A DNA stretch of 64,000 nucleotides from Sebastes aleutianus. Lineage: Eukaryota; Chordata; Actinopteri; Perciformes; Sebastidae. The notes under the pieces were generated by a model. The model was given only the letters and a program-made list of their open reading frames with translations. It was not told the DNA's origin and did not search any database. Of the stretch, positions 48,201 to 62,200 are shown piece by piece. The translations under genes were made by a program, and so were the position numbers. The number at the start of each line of letters is the position of its first letter. Within the stretch, counting starts at the first letter, position 1. The stretch spans positions 8,395,977 to 8,459,976 of the forward strand of contig CAKAKS010000031.1 of NCBI GenBank assembly GCA_916700875.1. The letters are read 5' to 3'.

Positions 48201-51079
48201 CCACATCTCATCAGATGTTGATTCAGTATTGCTTTTGGTTGGTTTCAGGTGATGCACGAACAGCATGAACAGTCTGACAAACACTTCAGTTGAAGCATAC
48301 TGACACCTTAAAGGAATAGTTTGACATTTTGGGAAATATGCTTATTCACTTTCTGGCGTAGAGTTAGATGAGTTTGATCGATCGACCATCTGTCTGTTAA
48401 ATATGAAGCTACAGCCAGCAGACGGTTAGCTTAGAGTCAGGTTCGCTGTTTACAGCGAACCTGACTCAAAGCAACTTGACTTACAGCGAAGCTGACTCAA
48501 AACAAACTAAACATGATTTTTCTTGTTTGATTAATCTGTACAAAATCTGAAAGGAAAAAACGACAATCGGTAGTTTTATTACCATTGAACAGAGCCGACC
48601 TAGCGGTTTCCAATGTATCCTTATACAACGGCTCTTATGATATCCTACGAAAAATTATGCACATTTTTTTTTCCTACGAATGTCCAGCAACACGTGATGT
48701 CAATTTCCGCTCCAGTCTTTTCAAAATAAACTTCTGTCTTTAAAGGAAACAACTTGGTTACGTTTAGGCAACAAAACTACTTAGTTAGGTTTAGGAAAAG
48801 ATTGCGGTTTGGGTTAAAGTAACACCTGAAGTGGTGTTACTTAAACCTGCAGTTGGCAGAATATTTTTGGCATCATTGGGCAAAAATTCCACAATAACCT
48901 TTCAGCGTATTGTAATTCAAGTATTCTGAGAGATAACTAGACTCCTGCACCTCCTCATGGTTTCGGAAAACATTTGAGGCAAGAAATAGGCAACACAGTA
49001 AAAGAATATTGATTCATATTTGATCAGCGCTGCAGCTCGGCTCTGATTGGTTGTTTTCCTCCGGTCTGTGAAATCTTGCAGATGCCATTAGGAGCATCAG
49101 AGGACACAGAGGCCCATGATTTTTTTCAGATTACATGTCTCATGCTCTACAGTCAGGGTATACTGACTGTTTTATAAAAATAACTTTTTTTAGTCATATA
49201 TCCTCCAATTCTACCCACTGCTGCTTTAAGTACGGAAGTTACGTGACAAATAAATCAACGTTGGCTTCTGGTTTCACTCGGGGTGGGAACCCACCCATCC
49301 ACCCCGACATCCTCCCTACATGGCGTTTGTCGCTCTTTATACTTCCTTGTTCATGATTACGTGGATTACATACAAATTGATGTAGCTCCAGTGTTGCTGC
49401 AAATACAGATCAGACTACCGTTGTACTGGCAGGTTCCAGGTGCAAATGTGGGTAACTGTGTGAGTGTGAACATAATGCTCCTGAAAAAGAGAGCATTGCT
49501 CTCAACTCTTTTGGATAAATACAGGTTTATTACTCTATATTACATACTTTTTCCCATGATTCTAGTAAATGGCAGAACCACTTGATTCACTGTCTCTATA
49601 GGTGCTACCAGCAACTACTTTTAGCACTATTTCTGTTTGTAGAGTTTGTCTACAATCCCCCACTTCCTAATCAACTCCCTCAGGTACAGATAAGAAAAAG
49701 GCATGCAGCACTCCAGTGTTATTTGCAATCATCTGCCCCCTAGTGTCAGGATATGGGACACTGTGATTAATGAATTATTAGATCAGGGGATCTTTATTGT
49801 ATTTGGTTATTTGTTGCTTGTGCACTTCTAGTAGTTGGTTTTTAAAGATACAGAACAGCTAATAATCAATCTCTTGTTGTGTTGAACAAACTTCTTCTCA
49901 TATAATCCAATCTTTTTTTTTGCTTTGAAGCTCTCTAAAACTTTGTGATTTGAGAAGCTGTAAAATGCCTGTGAGTATTCGCTGTGGTTTCACAGCAGCC
50001 ATGCTGCGGTCAGTTGTGTAGATGCTAGAAAGAATTTCCTAGTTGGCTAGACGGAGGAAAATGAAAACCGTGGATTAAGTTACCCAAGCTATGTATTATA
50101 CCTCTGGTGTTAACGGCAGGGCGGTGATTTGACTGGACTGCTGCAAATGACTTCAGGAGAGGAGCGTGGGGTCACCGGTCTGCCACCAGATGCAGTAATG
50201 CAGATATCAGGTGTCACCACAGCCTCATTTTGATTATTGCTCAGAATAGACTAATTATGACTTTATAGAAGATTACTGTGAGATGCATGTGTGATGAGTC
50301 TTTCACGTTGTCAGCAAAGCTCCAAGGACTGGGTGGAGGGGGGTTTGTGGGAGATGGTTTCCCAGAAAAAAATGGTAGATGTTGCAAGGCCATCAAACAG
50401 TGTTTAGGTTTCTGAGATCCTCCTAAGAGAAAGTGCAGTTGCAGAGACTTCTGGCAGAGTGTGTTGCAATTTGGTTGGGAGTTCATCCAACAGTCAGGGA
50501 AAAGGCTATTTATCATGACATTCTGTTGATCTGGCAGAGAAAGAAAAAAATGAGGACAATATACAGTAGTTCCTGGAATTGGGTCGTATTATTCATATGA
50601 AACCCATCCTAACGAAGTAAGAAGAAAGTTTGCATCTGTTTTTTTATGATTCAAAATGTGCATCTTTTCTTTGTGAGGAAGAAAATAAGTCACTGGTTGT
50701 TTTGACCCACATCAGCCACCTTTCAAAGGGGCCAGACTGAGCAAGTTATCAAACACTTGGCTGGGCATGATCACACATACACGTATCCATCCAGTGGTTA
50801 TATGAGCAGCAGCACCAGACTTGTGTAACAGATTCAAAAACTACAAATGCTGAACTCCTCCTCCTCCTCCTCACCATCACCACCATCATCATCTCACTGG
50901 GCGCATCTGCAGGCTGCAGGAGCAGAGCGATATGAGTTTACACGGATTCATTTAAACTTTTCCTCTCTGCTCATTTGGATATCCTTCAAATAGAGATGAA
51001 GGGTATTTGAGCTAAAGACAAGTGGCACATTTGAAACATTCGCTTTGTCGCATTAAATCCCCTTTTAGTTGAGTTCATA
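45269..51079. other. Intergenic region between the peroxidase array and lox
   Basis: No gene was recognised in 5.8 kb. It contains teleost MITE-like repeats at about 45395-45562 (reverse) and 48305-48432 (forward), both with the gctaagctaagct motif. A perfect 15-base hairpin lies at 48434-48467, and a dispersed repeat at about 48842-49230 (ttggcatcattgggcaaaaa). A CTC triplet run at about 50853-50871 lies just upstream of lox, whose promoter and 5' UTR must be in the last few hundred bases; no clear TATA box was seen. Confidence 0.6.
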
Positions 51080-54000
51080 ATGGCATTACGCACATTTGGC
51101 ACGCCACTTTACGCATATGCGTGCGTCTATTCTTTTGTTTTCGTCCTGCAAGCTGCTCAGTCTCAGACGAATCCGGAGACTAACCAAAGAGCTGCACTCC
51201 GGCAGACGCTACAGTGGTCACACAACGGCAAGGTTTTTAGCATTTTAAGCCAGGGCTCGGAGTACCAGCCGCCAAGGCGCAGGGGCGCACCGACGCAGGA
51301 GCAAGTGCAGGCGAGACCTGTCACCATCATCCGGGATAAGGACGTGAAACAACCGGACACCTCGAGCCAGCCGCAGCAGCAGCCGCAGCCGCAGCACCAG
51401 TCCAGGCAGCAGCAGCTTCAGGAGCAGCACCAGACCAGGCAGCAGCAGCAGCTTCAGCAGCAGCAGCAGCCTCCTCGGCCTCTGCTCCAAAGGCTCGTGA
51501 GAGGACACGAGCACCGCCAGCATCACAATGAGCGCACGGGGACGCAGACGAGCAACAATGAGACCAAGGTCACGGTCAGTCCACCTGTGCCCAGGAGAGA
51601 TGACATGATGGTCGGTGATGACCCCTATAACGACCCCTACAAGTCCAGCGATGATAACCCATATTACAATCATTATGACGTTTACGAGAGACCGAGGCAG
51701 AGATCGAGACCCGGATATGGCACAGGATACCATCAGTACGGTAAGAGAGTGGGGTTCTTAAAATAAAACATTAATGAGATATAGATATGAGTCATAAAGT
51801 GGTGTTTATGATCAATCTATCAAATGATCAATGAGTTAAACTATTAATCAGTTTGTTTCTCTATATCTTGTCTCACGTTGTCTATAAATGTCTGCATGTG
51901 TATATCTATTTGCCATCTGTTATTTTGTTTTATTTTATTTTATATTATTTAAAAGGGACCATGTACAGTTTAAAACATAAATGTCCCCATTTGATGCACC
52001 GTACCAGATTATAGCTTTAAGCTAATTCACATCTCTAGTCCCTTGGCAGGTCAAAACAAAGGAACATACTACAGTCATACAAGAAAGAACATACAAAACG
52101 CACAATACACAGCTACACACAATAGCACATCACCAAGTATGCTTGTCAAGTAAAAGGGAGTCATGAAGACCATGGAATAAAAATCAGTGAGTACAGAGCT
52201 GAGCAGCTTTCAACAGACGTTTTAAATTGGTTTTGAAAATACCGATAGAGCAGCAGCTCCTGTAGTTGTTAAAGTGTTTGTTTGTATATGCAACATTAAT
52301 TTACTGATTGATTCATGTTTTATGTGCCACTTTTATTTTCATTTTTAATATAGCTATTATCATTATTATAATGTTGTTTGTTGTTTTAGGTCTGCCTGAT
52401 CTCGTACCTGACCCGTACTACATTCAAGCTTCCGCTTATGCCCAGAGAGTCCCAATGTACAACCTGAGATGTGCAGCTGAGGAGAACTGTTTGTCAAGGT
52501 AGGTAGACTGCTGTCAGGACTTTATCCACAGGGGAAAGAGAGAAAACACAGGGTTTGCATCCAAGTCTGAGTGTGATTCAGAGAGCTTTGAGCCATAACA
52601 ACCTCCTAAAGTGTTTGTGGGTGAGGGCTGCCCAGTGGAACCATGAGATGAGGTCAAATTAACCGAATCCTGCCTCTGATGGTGGCGACGGGTGGAGTGG
52701 TGGATTTCTGTAAAGCTTAATCATAGTTTGCCCAGGGAGAGAAAGCCCGACTGGTAAACACATTATTGAAAACTAACCCAAACAACCACTTGCCTCCAAA
52801 CTATTTTTCCACCCACCAGTTACACACAGACTGCTTTCACTCAGACACTGAGGATCTGCTCCACTCAGAGGAGGGGGTCTAGCAGGAAAAACAATCTCAG
52901 TGACGTAATTGTGTCCACATATGACCTGCGTTTTTTTTCCCTTATGCTCTTCCTTTGCTTTGTGCCTGCAGCTCAGCCTATACATCTAGCATTAGAGACT
53001 ATGACACCCGTATGCTGCTGAGGTTTCCTCAGAGAGTCAAGAACCAGGGGACGGCGGACTTCCTCCCCAGCAGGCCACGTTACTCCTGGGAGTGGCACAG
53101 CTGTCATCAGTGAGTATAATGTCATGTCAACTCACCACCTCACCATCACAGACAGAAATAGGACGTCTCTGTGACTTGTGGCTACTCTCTTGCATCATTT
53201 GTTCTCACGGGCCAAAAAGCTGACACCAATTAGAGGCATTCACAGGAAGATTTCATGCACGAAAACATAAACCAGGCCTGGATCCAGTTTTGGTGAGACG
53301 TTTCTGAAGCAGATATAAACCTAAACCATTTAACTAGTGCATTATTCACATGTTTTTAAGTGTTTGAAGTGGAGACAGAACAATTTCTTCACACATTGTA
53401 ACTCTGTGTAGTTGCTTTGCACATCAATTGTTTCCAAGAGATACCTAGTATTAGTTGCTTTTGTCTTTTCCAGTCTGTAGTTGTGGTATGGCACCCCCTG
53501 TTGAACCACAGTCGTGTTACTTTTGGCTGTTTTATAGCTTTTGTTGGCTGTGTTATAGCTTTGCTGAGATTGTGATACCACGACTGACATTTTAACATGA
53601 GGTTTATTTGTATTTTTAGGCTTTTAAAGATGTCATTTTGTATTTTTACAATCTAAGCATAAAGGCAGTAAAACTCGCTTTAGGGATATGACTGAACTTC
53701 ACCTGACCTTTGAATTCAGTTAATTTACAGCAGCAAAGCCAGACGTTGTAAAATAAAGTTGTGTGATGAGGATAATGAGCAAGAAAGGAAAACCGCTGGT
53801 GTGTTTGTTCCTTTATTGAGCTTGTGGGAAAAGTGCCAGTTTTCCTTGATTCCACAGAAACTACCTCAGCCCATAGCTATGTTGTGAAACAACCAGTCCA
53901 CTGTGCTAACCCCCAAGATGGAGCACATGTGGCAGAGATCCAGCACACTGTTGCTGTAGACTGTATAGATTTTTTTTGAAAGTCTACTTGTGTTAAAATC

Positions 54001-57000
54001 CAGACGGCTTTTGTCACAAACGGCCATTAAGATAATGGAGTGAAATTGGATTCAGATTCGCTTTAGTACTACATGTACATGATAAACACCTCTGATGTTT
54101 GCAGTCACAGTGACTTGCAGTCATTTGAATGAACGCTGGGAAATGTCCAACAGAATGTATTTAAGTATTAATCAGTAACTACGTGAATGTGGCTCAGGAA
54201 CAAAACAGTCCCTGGTGTGTTTCAACATGTTAAATAGTGTCTGGTTGTTTTAATAAGTCCCAGATTCATTGAATTGTTGAACATTGCTGCTGCTGATCCA
54301 CAGGCACTTCCACAGCATGGATGAGTTCAGCCACTACGACCTGCTGGACGCCTCCTCTCACCACTCGGTGGCCGAGGGCCACAAAGCCAGTTTCTGCCTG
54401 GAGGACACTTCCTGTGACTACGGCTACTACAGACGATTTGCCTGCACCTCACATACCCAGGTCTCACAGATACCTGCTGAAACTGTTGAAATGTTGCTAT
54501 TACTGACTTTAAAGCTGCTCTTATCAATGTTTAAATATTAACAATGGATTACTACTTGTATGTGAAAATGGTTGTTCATAGTGACAAACCCACAGATAAT
54601 TATCACCCAACTCTACACTTTTCCTCTCCTCTGCGTTTAGCATTTTTCAGCTCTTGTTTTTTTAAGCTCTTTTCAGCATTGTTTTGTTTTTACTGCCCAC
54701 AACTTTACTGTTTTGGTTCACTCTCACCGCTCTCATCTGCTCCTTTCCTGCCGCAGCAACCGGGTCTCACTCCCAATTCGTCAAATAGTGCCAATTGGGC
54801 AGCGCCCCTCGGCATCGGATACCGACGCACGGAGGCACCCTTTAGCGACAGTATGTGACGAACTAGGTTTTCAACTAACTGCAATATAAACCCACCCACG
54901 GCATTATCCGACAGTCGGAGCAAGTGACGTGGTATTAATAGCGTGAGAGTCCGCAAAGGGCGGGTGGGATGTTTTTTTGGGCCAAACACACACAAGACTT
55001 TCAACCAGGAGACCGTTGTTCGAGTCCCGTTTGAAACTAAAAGTAATGTCTTATTTTGTCACGTCAGTTGTTAGTCACATGACTCGTTAGTATCGTCAGT
55101 CCCATGAGTCACATGAGTCGCTAGTCAGTGAAGTTACCGTCGACTGTGACCATTTCCTAACCCTAACTAAGTGGTTGTGTTGCCTAAACCTAACATCCTG
55201 TGAAAAGGTTTATTTTGAAAGGACACTATGCATGTACGAGCATATATTGACACGCCCTCCCTGGTCCGTCCAAAAGTAACGTAAGAGGGGTACCCCGTGT
55301 GTCGGTCTCCAATGCCGAGGGGCACTGACCAAACAACGGTATTTTAGGAGTTGGGAGTGAGAATGTGTTGACCACAGCAGGCAGTAAAACCTCTGATGAA
55401 TCCACTGTACGCTAACTGCACAGCACCAAAGCAGACAGACAAAGTCAGCAACTAGCTGGTGAACATAGTGGATCATTTAGCAGCTAAAGAGACAGATATT
55501 TCCCTCAGGAGTTGGTGGAGACCAAAAATAGAGCTAAAAGGACAGTTCATATTGGACTTCTATTCATCAGGTGGCCAGAGACATGACTCCAAATGAATGT
55601 TGCTCTGTGTTTGCTGGATGTGTAAATAAGCAACTTTTTGAAAACAAATTAGCCACATCTACTTTATAAGGTTATAATATATCAGTCTTCTGTTTACAGC
55701 TTGTTTCCGCTGCCCCCAAGTGGGCAAAAAAATCAGTTAATGCAGGTTTAAGCTCACAAGCTAACACAACATTTAGCCAGCTAGGTCCTGTTAGCTACTG
55801 CAGCAACAATGTCAAAGTCATTCTGAATCTACCAACTAGCTGCTGCTGTAAATAAACACAGCGCACAGACACAGTTACTTCTAACTAACCAAAAAAACAT
55901 TTATTGAAGGTTTAAACCTTTTATACACACCCCTGGAGATACCATATTTTAATGGTTACACTTGTATACTCTGCCCTCATTGTGTCTGGATTATTTTTTA
56001 CGATTGGGCATTCTTTTTGAAAATGACCACAATAACCAAAAAGACGAGGCTAATCTGTTGATACAGTTTCATCAATACCAAGACCCTGAAACTGAAGCAG
56101 CTAAATGGAATTCGGCCACCATTCATTTTATTATTTACACTTGTGCGTTTCCTACTGTGACATGTCAAAATGTCTCCAGTGAAAAAGATTGAATGAATTA
56201 TCGTGGTTGAAAAATAAAAGCCAGTTCACCTCGAGAAATATAGCTATAAAGATAACTAAAAACTGCAATGATACCTTGTTACATATTCACATTATAATGA
56301 TTTAGTTTCATTAAACCAAAATAGAGGATAACGACTTCACTGACTGGATTTTGGTTCCTAAATTTCTATAAAGGAGAGTGGAACTAAGAAAAACAAGTGC
56401 TCTTTTACTGAGGCAGATGTCCTTTAGAGAACAACTTTAGTATTTCCTTTTTGCATGAGCCAGTGGTGATTTAATGATTTCCTGTTTCTCCTGTCAGATG
56501 ATCCCACCTTCCTGAACGTCTGTGATCAGTTGTTTGGCACATGATTTCTTTTTCCATCCTCTTTTCTTTTTTCGTTTTTTTTTAATTTTGACTGGGTTTT
56601 TTTTTCTTCTCTTTCTTATAATTGTTGTTCTTTTTTATTATAAGCGTTTTAGACTTCCCATTAGATATCATACTGTAATATAATATATGTAAAGGGCCTT
56701 ATATTGTTTCATAAGTAGTTTGTTTATATAATGTTTCATGTGGATGCTGTCCAATGTGCAGGGCCTGAGCCCAGGATGTTATGATACCTACAACGCAGAC
56801 ATCGACTGCCAGTGGATTGACATCACAGATGTGAAACCTGGAAACTATATCCTCAAGGTTTGTTAGAAATACCAGATGACATTTGTCTTCCTGATGAGAC
56901 ACTAAAAACCCTTTTAAAGAGTTACACTGTGTGCAATCCCATTTGTTGCTGTGTTTTTTGATTCTTACATTTCGTATATTATATTGTTCTCTACAGATCA

Positions 57001-57209
57001 GTGTAAATCCGTCCTATCACGTCCCAGAATCAGACTACAGCAACAACGTTGTGCGCTGTGACGTTCGCTACACTGGCAACTACGCCTACGTGTCAGGTTG
57101 TCAACTGTCATCGTGAGTATCAGGTCTCAGGTGACAAATATTTCTTTGATATTTTCTGGCATCCTCCATTAATCCTCATGCTGTTTTTATTCCTTTTTTC
57201 AGGTATTAA
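51080..57209 (+). CDS. lox: Lysyl oxidase (protein-lysine 6-oxidase)
   Basis: Coding exons: 51080-51740, 52390-52498, 52972-53109, 54304-54460, 56762-56857, 56997-57112, 57203-57209; 427 aa against 417 in human LOX. This secreted copper amine oxidase deaminates lysines of collagen and elastin to start cross-linking. Residues 1-28 are a signal peptide. The propeptide keeps the family's QW..NG.VFSILSQGS block, then a Gln-rich stretch (about 95-131) and a possible N-glycan site at Asn160. The procollagen C-proteinase (BMP1) site is Gly179/Asp180. The catalytic domain has copper ligands His302, His304 and His306, and the LTQ cofactor pair Lys330 and Tyr365. The DDPYNDPYKSSDDNPYYN segment separates it from LOXL2-4, which have SRCR domains, and fits LOX better than LOXL1. 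The last coding exon holds only the final two codons, spliced in after 57112. Confidence 0.95.
54764..55368. mobile_element. Inverted-repeat element in lox intron 4
   Basis: The sequence tctcactcccaattcgtcaa with gcccctcggcatcgg at the left end recurs inverted at the right end (gccgaggggc, then gttgggagtgaga). Arms are about 70 bases and imperfect. Inside, gttcgagtccc near 55018 resembles a tRNA B box. It is probably a non-autonomous DNA element. Confidence 0.55.
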
Positions 57210-57499
57210 GCAACTCAGAGAAGATGTAAATGACAATGCAGAGGACTGCATATGAAAGCTTATGAAACATTAGGAAATAAATGTTGAATTGTAAATTTAA
57301 AATACTCCCAATTTAGAAAGAAAAAGTAGGAATCATTTGACGTCATAGTGACGGATAATGTCTCATTTCTTTGCTTGTTTTTCTCCATACTGATATATTC
57401 TTATCTCTTCTTTTCTTTAGAATATTTTTTTAATTTTTTTTACTTCTATTGCATTGTACTGTATGCTTGCCTTTTATACCACTTGTAAGATAGTTCAAG

Positions 57500-57693
57500 A
57501 ATAAAATCCATGACATTTTTAATCTTGGCAAGTTAGAAATGTAAACCATCTTACCCTCCTTGTTAAATCAATATCAATTATATCCCAATTTTAAAATGAA
57601 CCAGCTGTAAAGGAAACTGTATTTGTTATATTTATATGCAACGGGAGAAACTCACTTTACTTCAAAGCTTTTGTTGAAACTGAGTTGAATAAA
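57500..57693 (+). other. Candidate polyadenylation signals of lox
   Basis: AATAAA occurs at 57500-57505 and 57688-57693, the latter followed by a TG-rich stretch. Either could end the lox transcript after a 3' UTR of 300-500 bases. Confidence 0.5.
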
Positions 57694-57774
57694 ACTTTGT
57701 GATATTGTATCACTTGAAGTGACGTCCCTGTCTTGCCTTTGTTTCTTACCTTTTTCTACGTCTCGTTGTGTTTT

Positions 57775-57776
<2 letters not shown>

Positions 57777-57825
<49 letters not shown>
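57777..57825. repeat. CA microsatellite downstream of lox
   Basis: About 24 uninterrupted AC dinucleotides. Confidence 0.95.
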
Positions 57826-57827
<2 letters not shown>

Positions 57828-57856
57828 TAAAAAGGCTGGATACAAAAGGTCAAAAT

Positions 57857-58874
57857 TAGGGCTGCAACCTACTGATAATAAAATCACATGCAATATTTGT
57901 CTTTTTTTATTGTTAATTGATTTCCATAATAAATATATATATATACATTTGCATAAAGCAAGCATATTTGCCCACTCCCATGTTGAAAAGAATATCAAAT
58001 ACTTGACAAATCTCCCTTTAAGGTACATTTTGAACAGATAAAAAATATGTGATTAAATTGCGTGATGAATTAAAGGGACTGTTTGTAACTTCTTACACGT
58101 ATAAATCAATCTGGGTCGGTGTCCCATTCGCGCTCGCATGTGGCTACGCTGTTCAGACTCAGACTCCAACATAAACTACACGGAAGCACCAAAGTTATAT
58201 CTAGTGAAGCCTGTCTTGCAAAACAGTGTTGGTCGCGGTCGGAGGACACAGGGGAGACCGTAGCTTTGGTCTCCAGGACTGGAGTCTCTGCTCCTCTGTT
58301 CCTCTGCCTGCCTGCTTGCCTTCACTCAGCTCGCTCCACCTCACATGCATGCGCGCACACTCCACACTGCAGAGGAGTTAGTAGCTCTGAGAATATCTAG
58401 TGAATGTACAGTGGATGTTTGTGCAGAAATAAATGCTGCAGCTCCTCCAAACCAACAGAGGTTTTCCGTGTCTTGTGAAGTGACGGGGCTCCGCAGCGAG
58501 AAACGTTATCGTCTCCGACCGGGTGCCGGTGTTTTCCCTGTTTCCTCCGGCCTTGGAGCCAACACTAGGATCAGCATTGATTCATGGAGAGACCTTCGTC
58601 TGGTCAGCTAACATTACTGCCAAGCAGGTGAAATATAGAGTGATATTGTGGTTTTAGCTGACGTGTGTCGCCTCACTGTTTTGAGCGATGCTCGTTAATG
58701 TCTATGTAGAGCGAGCACAAGCGCGAGCCCGACGCTGACTTTCGTTGACTTAACGGCCACAGGTGTTGCTGTTAACAAGCATTTCTGATTCTTACAAACA
58801 GTCCCTTTAATCGGGATTAACTATGGACAATCATGCGATTAATCATGATTAAATATTTTGATTTGCCAGCCCTA
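57857..58874. mobile_element. TAGGGCTG-ended MITE split by a TTAA-flanked element
   Basis: The outer element begins TAGGGCTGCAACC and ends GCCAGCCCTA, with gcgattaatcatgattaa near the right end, the teleost hAT-MITE style. Inside, 58070-58810 is a second copy of the TTAA element found at 38305-39004, in reverse orientation. Confidence 0.65.
58070..58810. mobile_element. TTAA-flanked MITE (piggyBac-like), second copy
   Basis: Ends TTAA-AGGGACTGTTTGTAA and its complement. The GC-rich interior matches the first copy in inverted orientation (for example, the gacgctgactttcgttga segment). Confidence 0.7.
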
Positions 58875-59299
58875 ATGTATATCAATATCACATGAATAAT
58901 TGTGTAAAATATATACATGCCCAAATCATCTGTATGTGTGTACATAATATGACTAATAATTATAAAATATCAAATCATTATTATTTTATTATTAATAACT
59001 TATTTGGTCAGTTACACAATTTATTCATGAGATGATTTTATTAAATAATTACTGATTTAATTTAATTGTTTTAATATCTAACAAATTGGGGGTCCTATAA
59101 TAAATCACAACTTGTCCTGTGTGTGTCCTCCAGTCCAGCAGGAGGCAACACAGAGACTTCAATGTCCATGTTGTTTGAATCCAGTGATTATTATCAGGCT
59201 GTTGGAGAAAGTGGAGTCAACCACCAGCAGTGTGAGTGTGTATGTGTGTGTGGATCAGATATATATTACCTAGTTAATCTGTTAGTTTTTCATGTTAAA

Positions 59300-62200
59300 A
59301 TGCATCCAGTCAGAGTGTCGATCCCGTCGTTTCGTTCAGAGACCAACCCGATGGAGAAAGGATTCACGGTAAGCTGCTGTATAATAATAATAACCTCTGT
59401 GTGTCGTCTGCTCTGCTGCTCTCATCAGTTTCTCACTCTGATGCTATTTATGGACCCTTGAAATAATAAACCATCGTCTGTTTAACATCAACATGTCGCT
59501 GTTAATACAACGTTTGCTGTCTGGTTGGTTGTCTTGAATGCAGCTTGTTTTTATACATTATATAAACATGTCAAAACAGAGAAAATGTTAGCTCTATATT
59601 TTAATGTTTGTTTTAGCAAGAATTTGTGTCTATACTAATAGTAAACCTCCCCAGCTGTTTGACATAAATAAAGACTGATTAGAATAAACAGGGAACCTCA
59701 TATTATGTGTTAATGAACCCTTTAATCCCCCTTAAATTTCACCTTAAAGGGGCATACCAGATATATAATGTTGCAATAAGACTTTTTTTTAAATAGACTA
59801 GTAGTCACAATACAGCAGCAGAGGCTGAGATATACTGACTTTTAGTCCTTATTAGTGGAGGTAAACCTCCAAAATCATTGGAGCCTACATTTCCCATAAT
59901 GCATTCAATAGCCTAGGGCGAGGCATTTTGGCCAAAATATATATATATATATAATTCATTTTCTTCTTTTCAATTCACTCTGTTTGCTGTTCTTGCTGCT
60001 TTGACACTTGAATTTCCCTGGAGGGATTAATAAATGTTCATCTTATCTTATCTTTATATCTCGATAATGAACATGCTATATAGCATGTTTTCTGGTAATT
60101 CAATAAATAAATAGTCCATATGAAATAACCACATGGTAAAGCCTATTTTTGTATACTCCTGTTTGAATTAGTAACCAGTATTTTTTTGTTATTTATTATT
60201 AAAATATTAACTCTTACACCAGCAGCTTGGTAAAAACAAGTCTTCACAATCAACAGGAATTTCCATTTAAGTGTAAACCTTTTAATGCAGCAACAAATTG
60301 GTCAAAACTTATACAAACTTCAACGATATCACGATCCGTCAGTATCGGTCCAATATCCGATATCTCTATCGGTGCATCCCTTCATCTAACACCTGGTAGG
60401 AAAGCGAATAACTACGTTTCCAAAAATGTCGAACTATTCCCTTAAATTCCGTATTCCTTACGTAAACTGAGACTGCCGTCATCAGTCTCTTTGGGCTGTT
60501 TTTCACTTTTTTGCAGTTTTTTGTCCACAGTGAAGACATAATTTTATGCTGTGCTGTTGTCTCATTTTAAAACCTCCCAGGATTTGTTAATAATTCGTAC
60601 TTGTCAGCTCTCTGTCATGGGAGATGCAGTATGCGTTGACGTTGCCAGTACAGAACTGCAGTAACAACACTGCCGTCATTTAAGAGTGGATTTCTTCATT
60701 TACATAATGCTGGCGAGAAGAGCAGACGTTTTACGGAAGAATCCAGCAGAGTGAGGGAAGTAGATGTCTGTTTAGGGATGTTAGAATGACAGTTACTCTG
60801 ACAGATCACATTTTTCACAGCAGCCAGATGTTTCCTTTTGGTAACTAGCTGACATAGACAGTAACTGGCAGCTCTGCAGTCAGCTGGTCACTGTGGTCAG
60901 TCAGCTCTGGGAGGGGTCGCGTTTGGCTGATGGTGATAAATCATGATTCCCTTAACTGAATCTCAACAACAGAATTAGCCCTTTTTGGCAAGAGTGATAC
61001 TAACGTTTTTCTTTCTTTTCTTTCTTTCAGGTCTTTAGAATTGACGTGTTGATGAACGGCAGACAACATGCTGTTGAGAAACGCTACAGTGAATTCCACG
61101 CGTTGCATAAAATGGTGAGCTTCAATGCATCCCCAAAGTTTCTGATCTGGTGTTGAGTATTAACAAAGTCCTCCTATCTCATGAGTTCATAGTGTTCAAG
61201 TCCTTAACCTTCAATAAGTGGAGATCTTATGATTAACCACCACTTTTCACTATAGTTTATAATATTTGAGCCAGCAGAAACATTTTAATGTCTGCGATTT
61301 ATGGCATAATGTGCCAAAAGGATTAATCAATGAATCAATTCGTCAAACTATTGAAAATTGAACGACAACCAGTTTAATCATCGTTTATAATTTTAAGGAA
61401 TTCATCAAACAAAAATGTCTGACATTTGTAGGTTGCAGTTTCTTCAATGCAAGCTTTTCTCATATTATTATTAACTGAGGCTCTATGTGCCCCATCTTCA
61501 ATGTCTGACATTTTAGAAAGTAAACGATGAATTGGGTGATCAAAAACTAATAAATGAAACAAATACAACTTTATTTATTTAGCCCATTTCATTCAAAAAT
61601 ATGCAATGCAGAGGGCTTCATAAAAAACATGAAAACAAATAAACAAACATAAAAAAGAAAGATGCAAGAAATGTGAACGTTAAACATAACATTGCCTATT
61701 TATTTACTAGCGCAAAATTCCTAAGTGTGTAGTCACACTCAGGAAATCACAGCAACAAATGAATAAATGATTAATGTGCTTCCTGGCGGTTAACCACGTT
61801 CACCATACCAGTTTGTTTGAGGTCGTAGGTTTACAGCTGAGTTCCTCTTCCTGTCCTGCTCAATAGCATTCAGCATTTAGTTGGATTGGAAGGCCGCTTT
61901 CTGTACAGGCCTGTTTCCACTGAAAACTGTCACAGTATTCAAAGCACAGGTGTAAATAATAAAGTAATGATGGCTGAGTTTCATTCAGCTGCCTCAGTTT
62001 CAGGGTCCTGGTATTGTGCATGCTGCTCCTGGTAATTAACAAAAGTCAGCATGCTAAAATGCTGCTAGCATGGCTATAGACTCTTGTTTGTCCTGTTTAT
62101 TTTTACCATCTGTGAGAGTGACGCTGTGTTGTTTTCACCTTGTCAGTCTGTGTGTATCATCATGTAAATATGTGGTCCTGGAGACACTTACTGTAGCAGG

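Larger units (their letters stand above)
57210..59299. other. lox 3' UTR and lox-snx24 intergenic spacer
   Basis: Apart from the lox polyadenylation signals, the CA repeat and the nested MITEs described separately, nothing coding was found. The snx24 promoter should lie in the last few hundred bases; no TATA box stands out. Confidence 0.6.

Noticed and set aside
51245..51733. 162-codon minus-strand open frame
   Set aside because: It is the antisense of lox exon 1, open because of the GC- and CAG-rich coding sequence.
55005..55035. Possible tRNA gene or SINE from the B-box-like gttcgagtccc
   Set aside because: No matching A box or cloverleaf was found; it sits inside an inverted-repeat element.
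59123..59299. Upstream extension of the snx24 reading frame
   Set aside because: The frame is open but the translation is low in similarity to SNX24 and includes a TG-repeat-encoded Cys-Val stretch; the start at 59300 fits the family.
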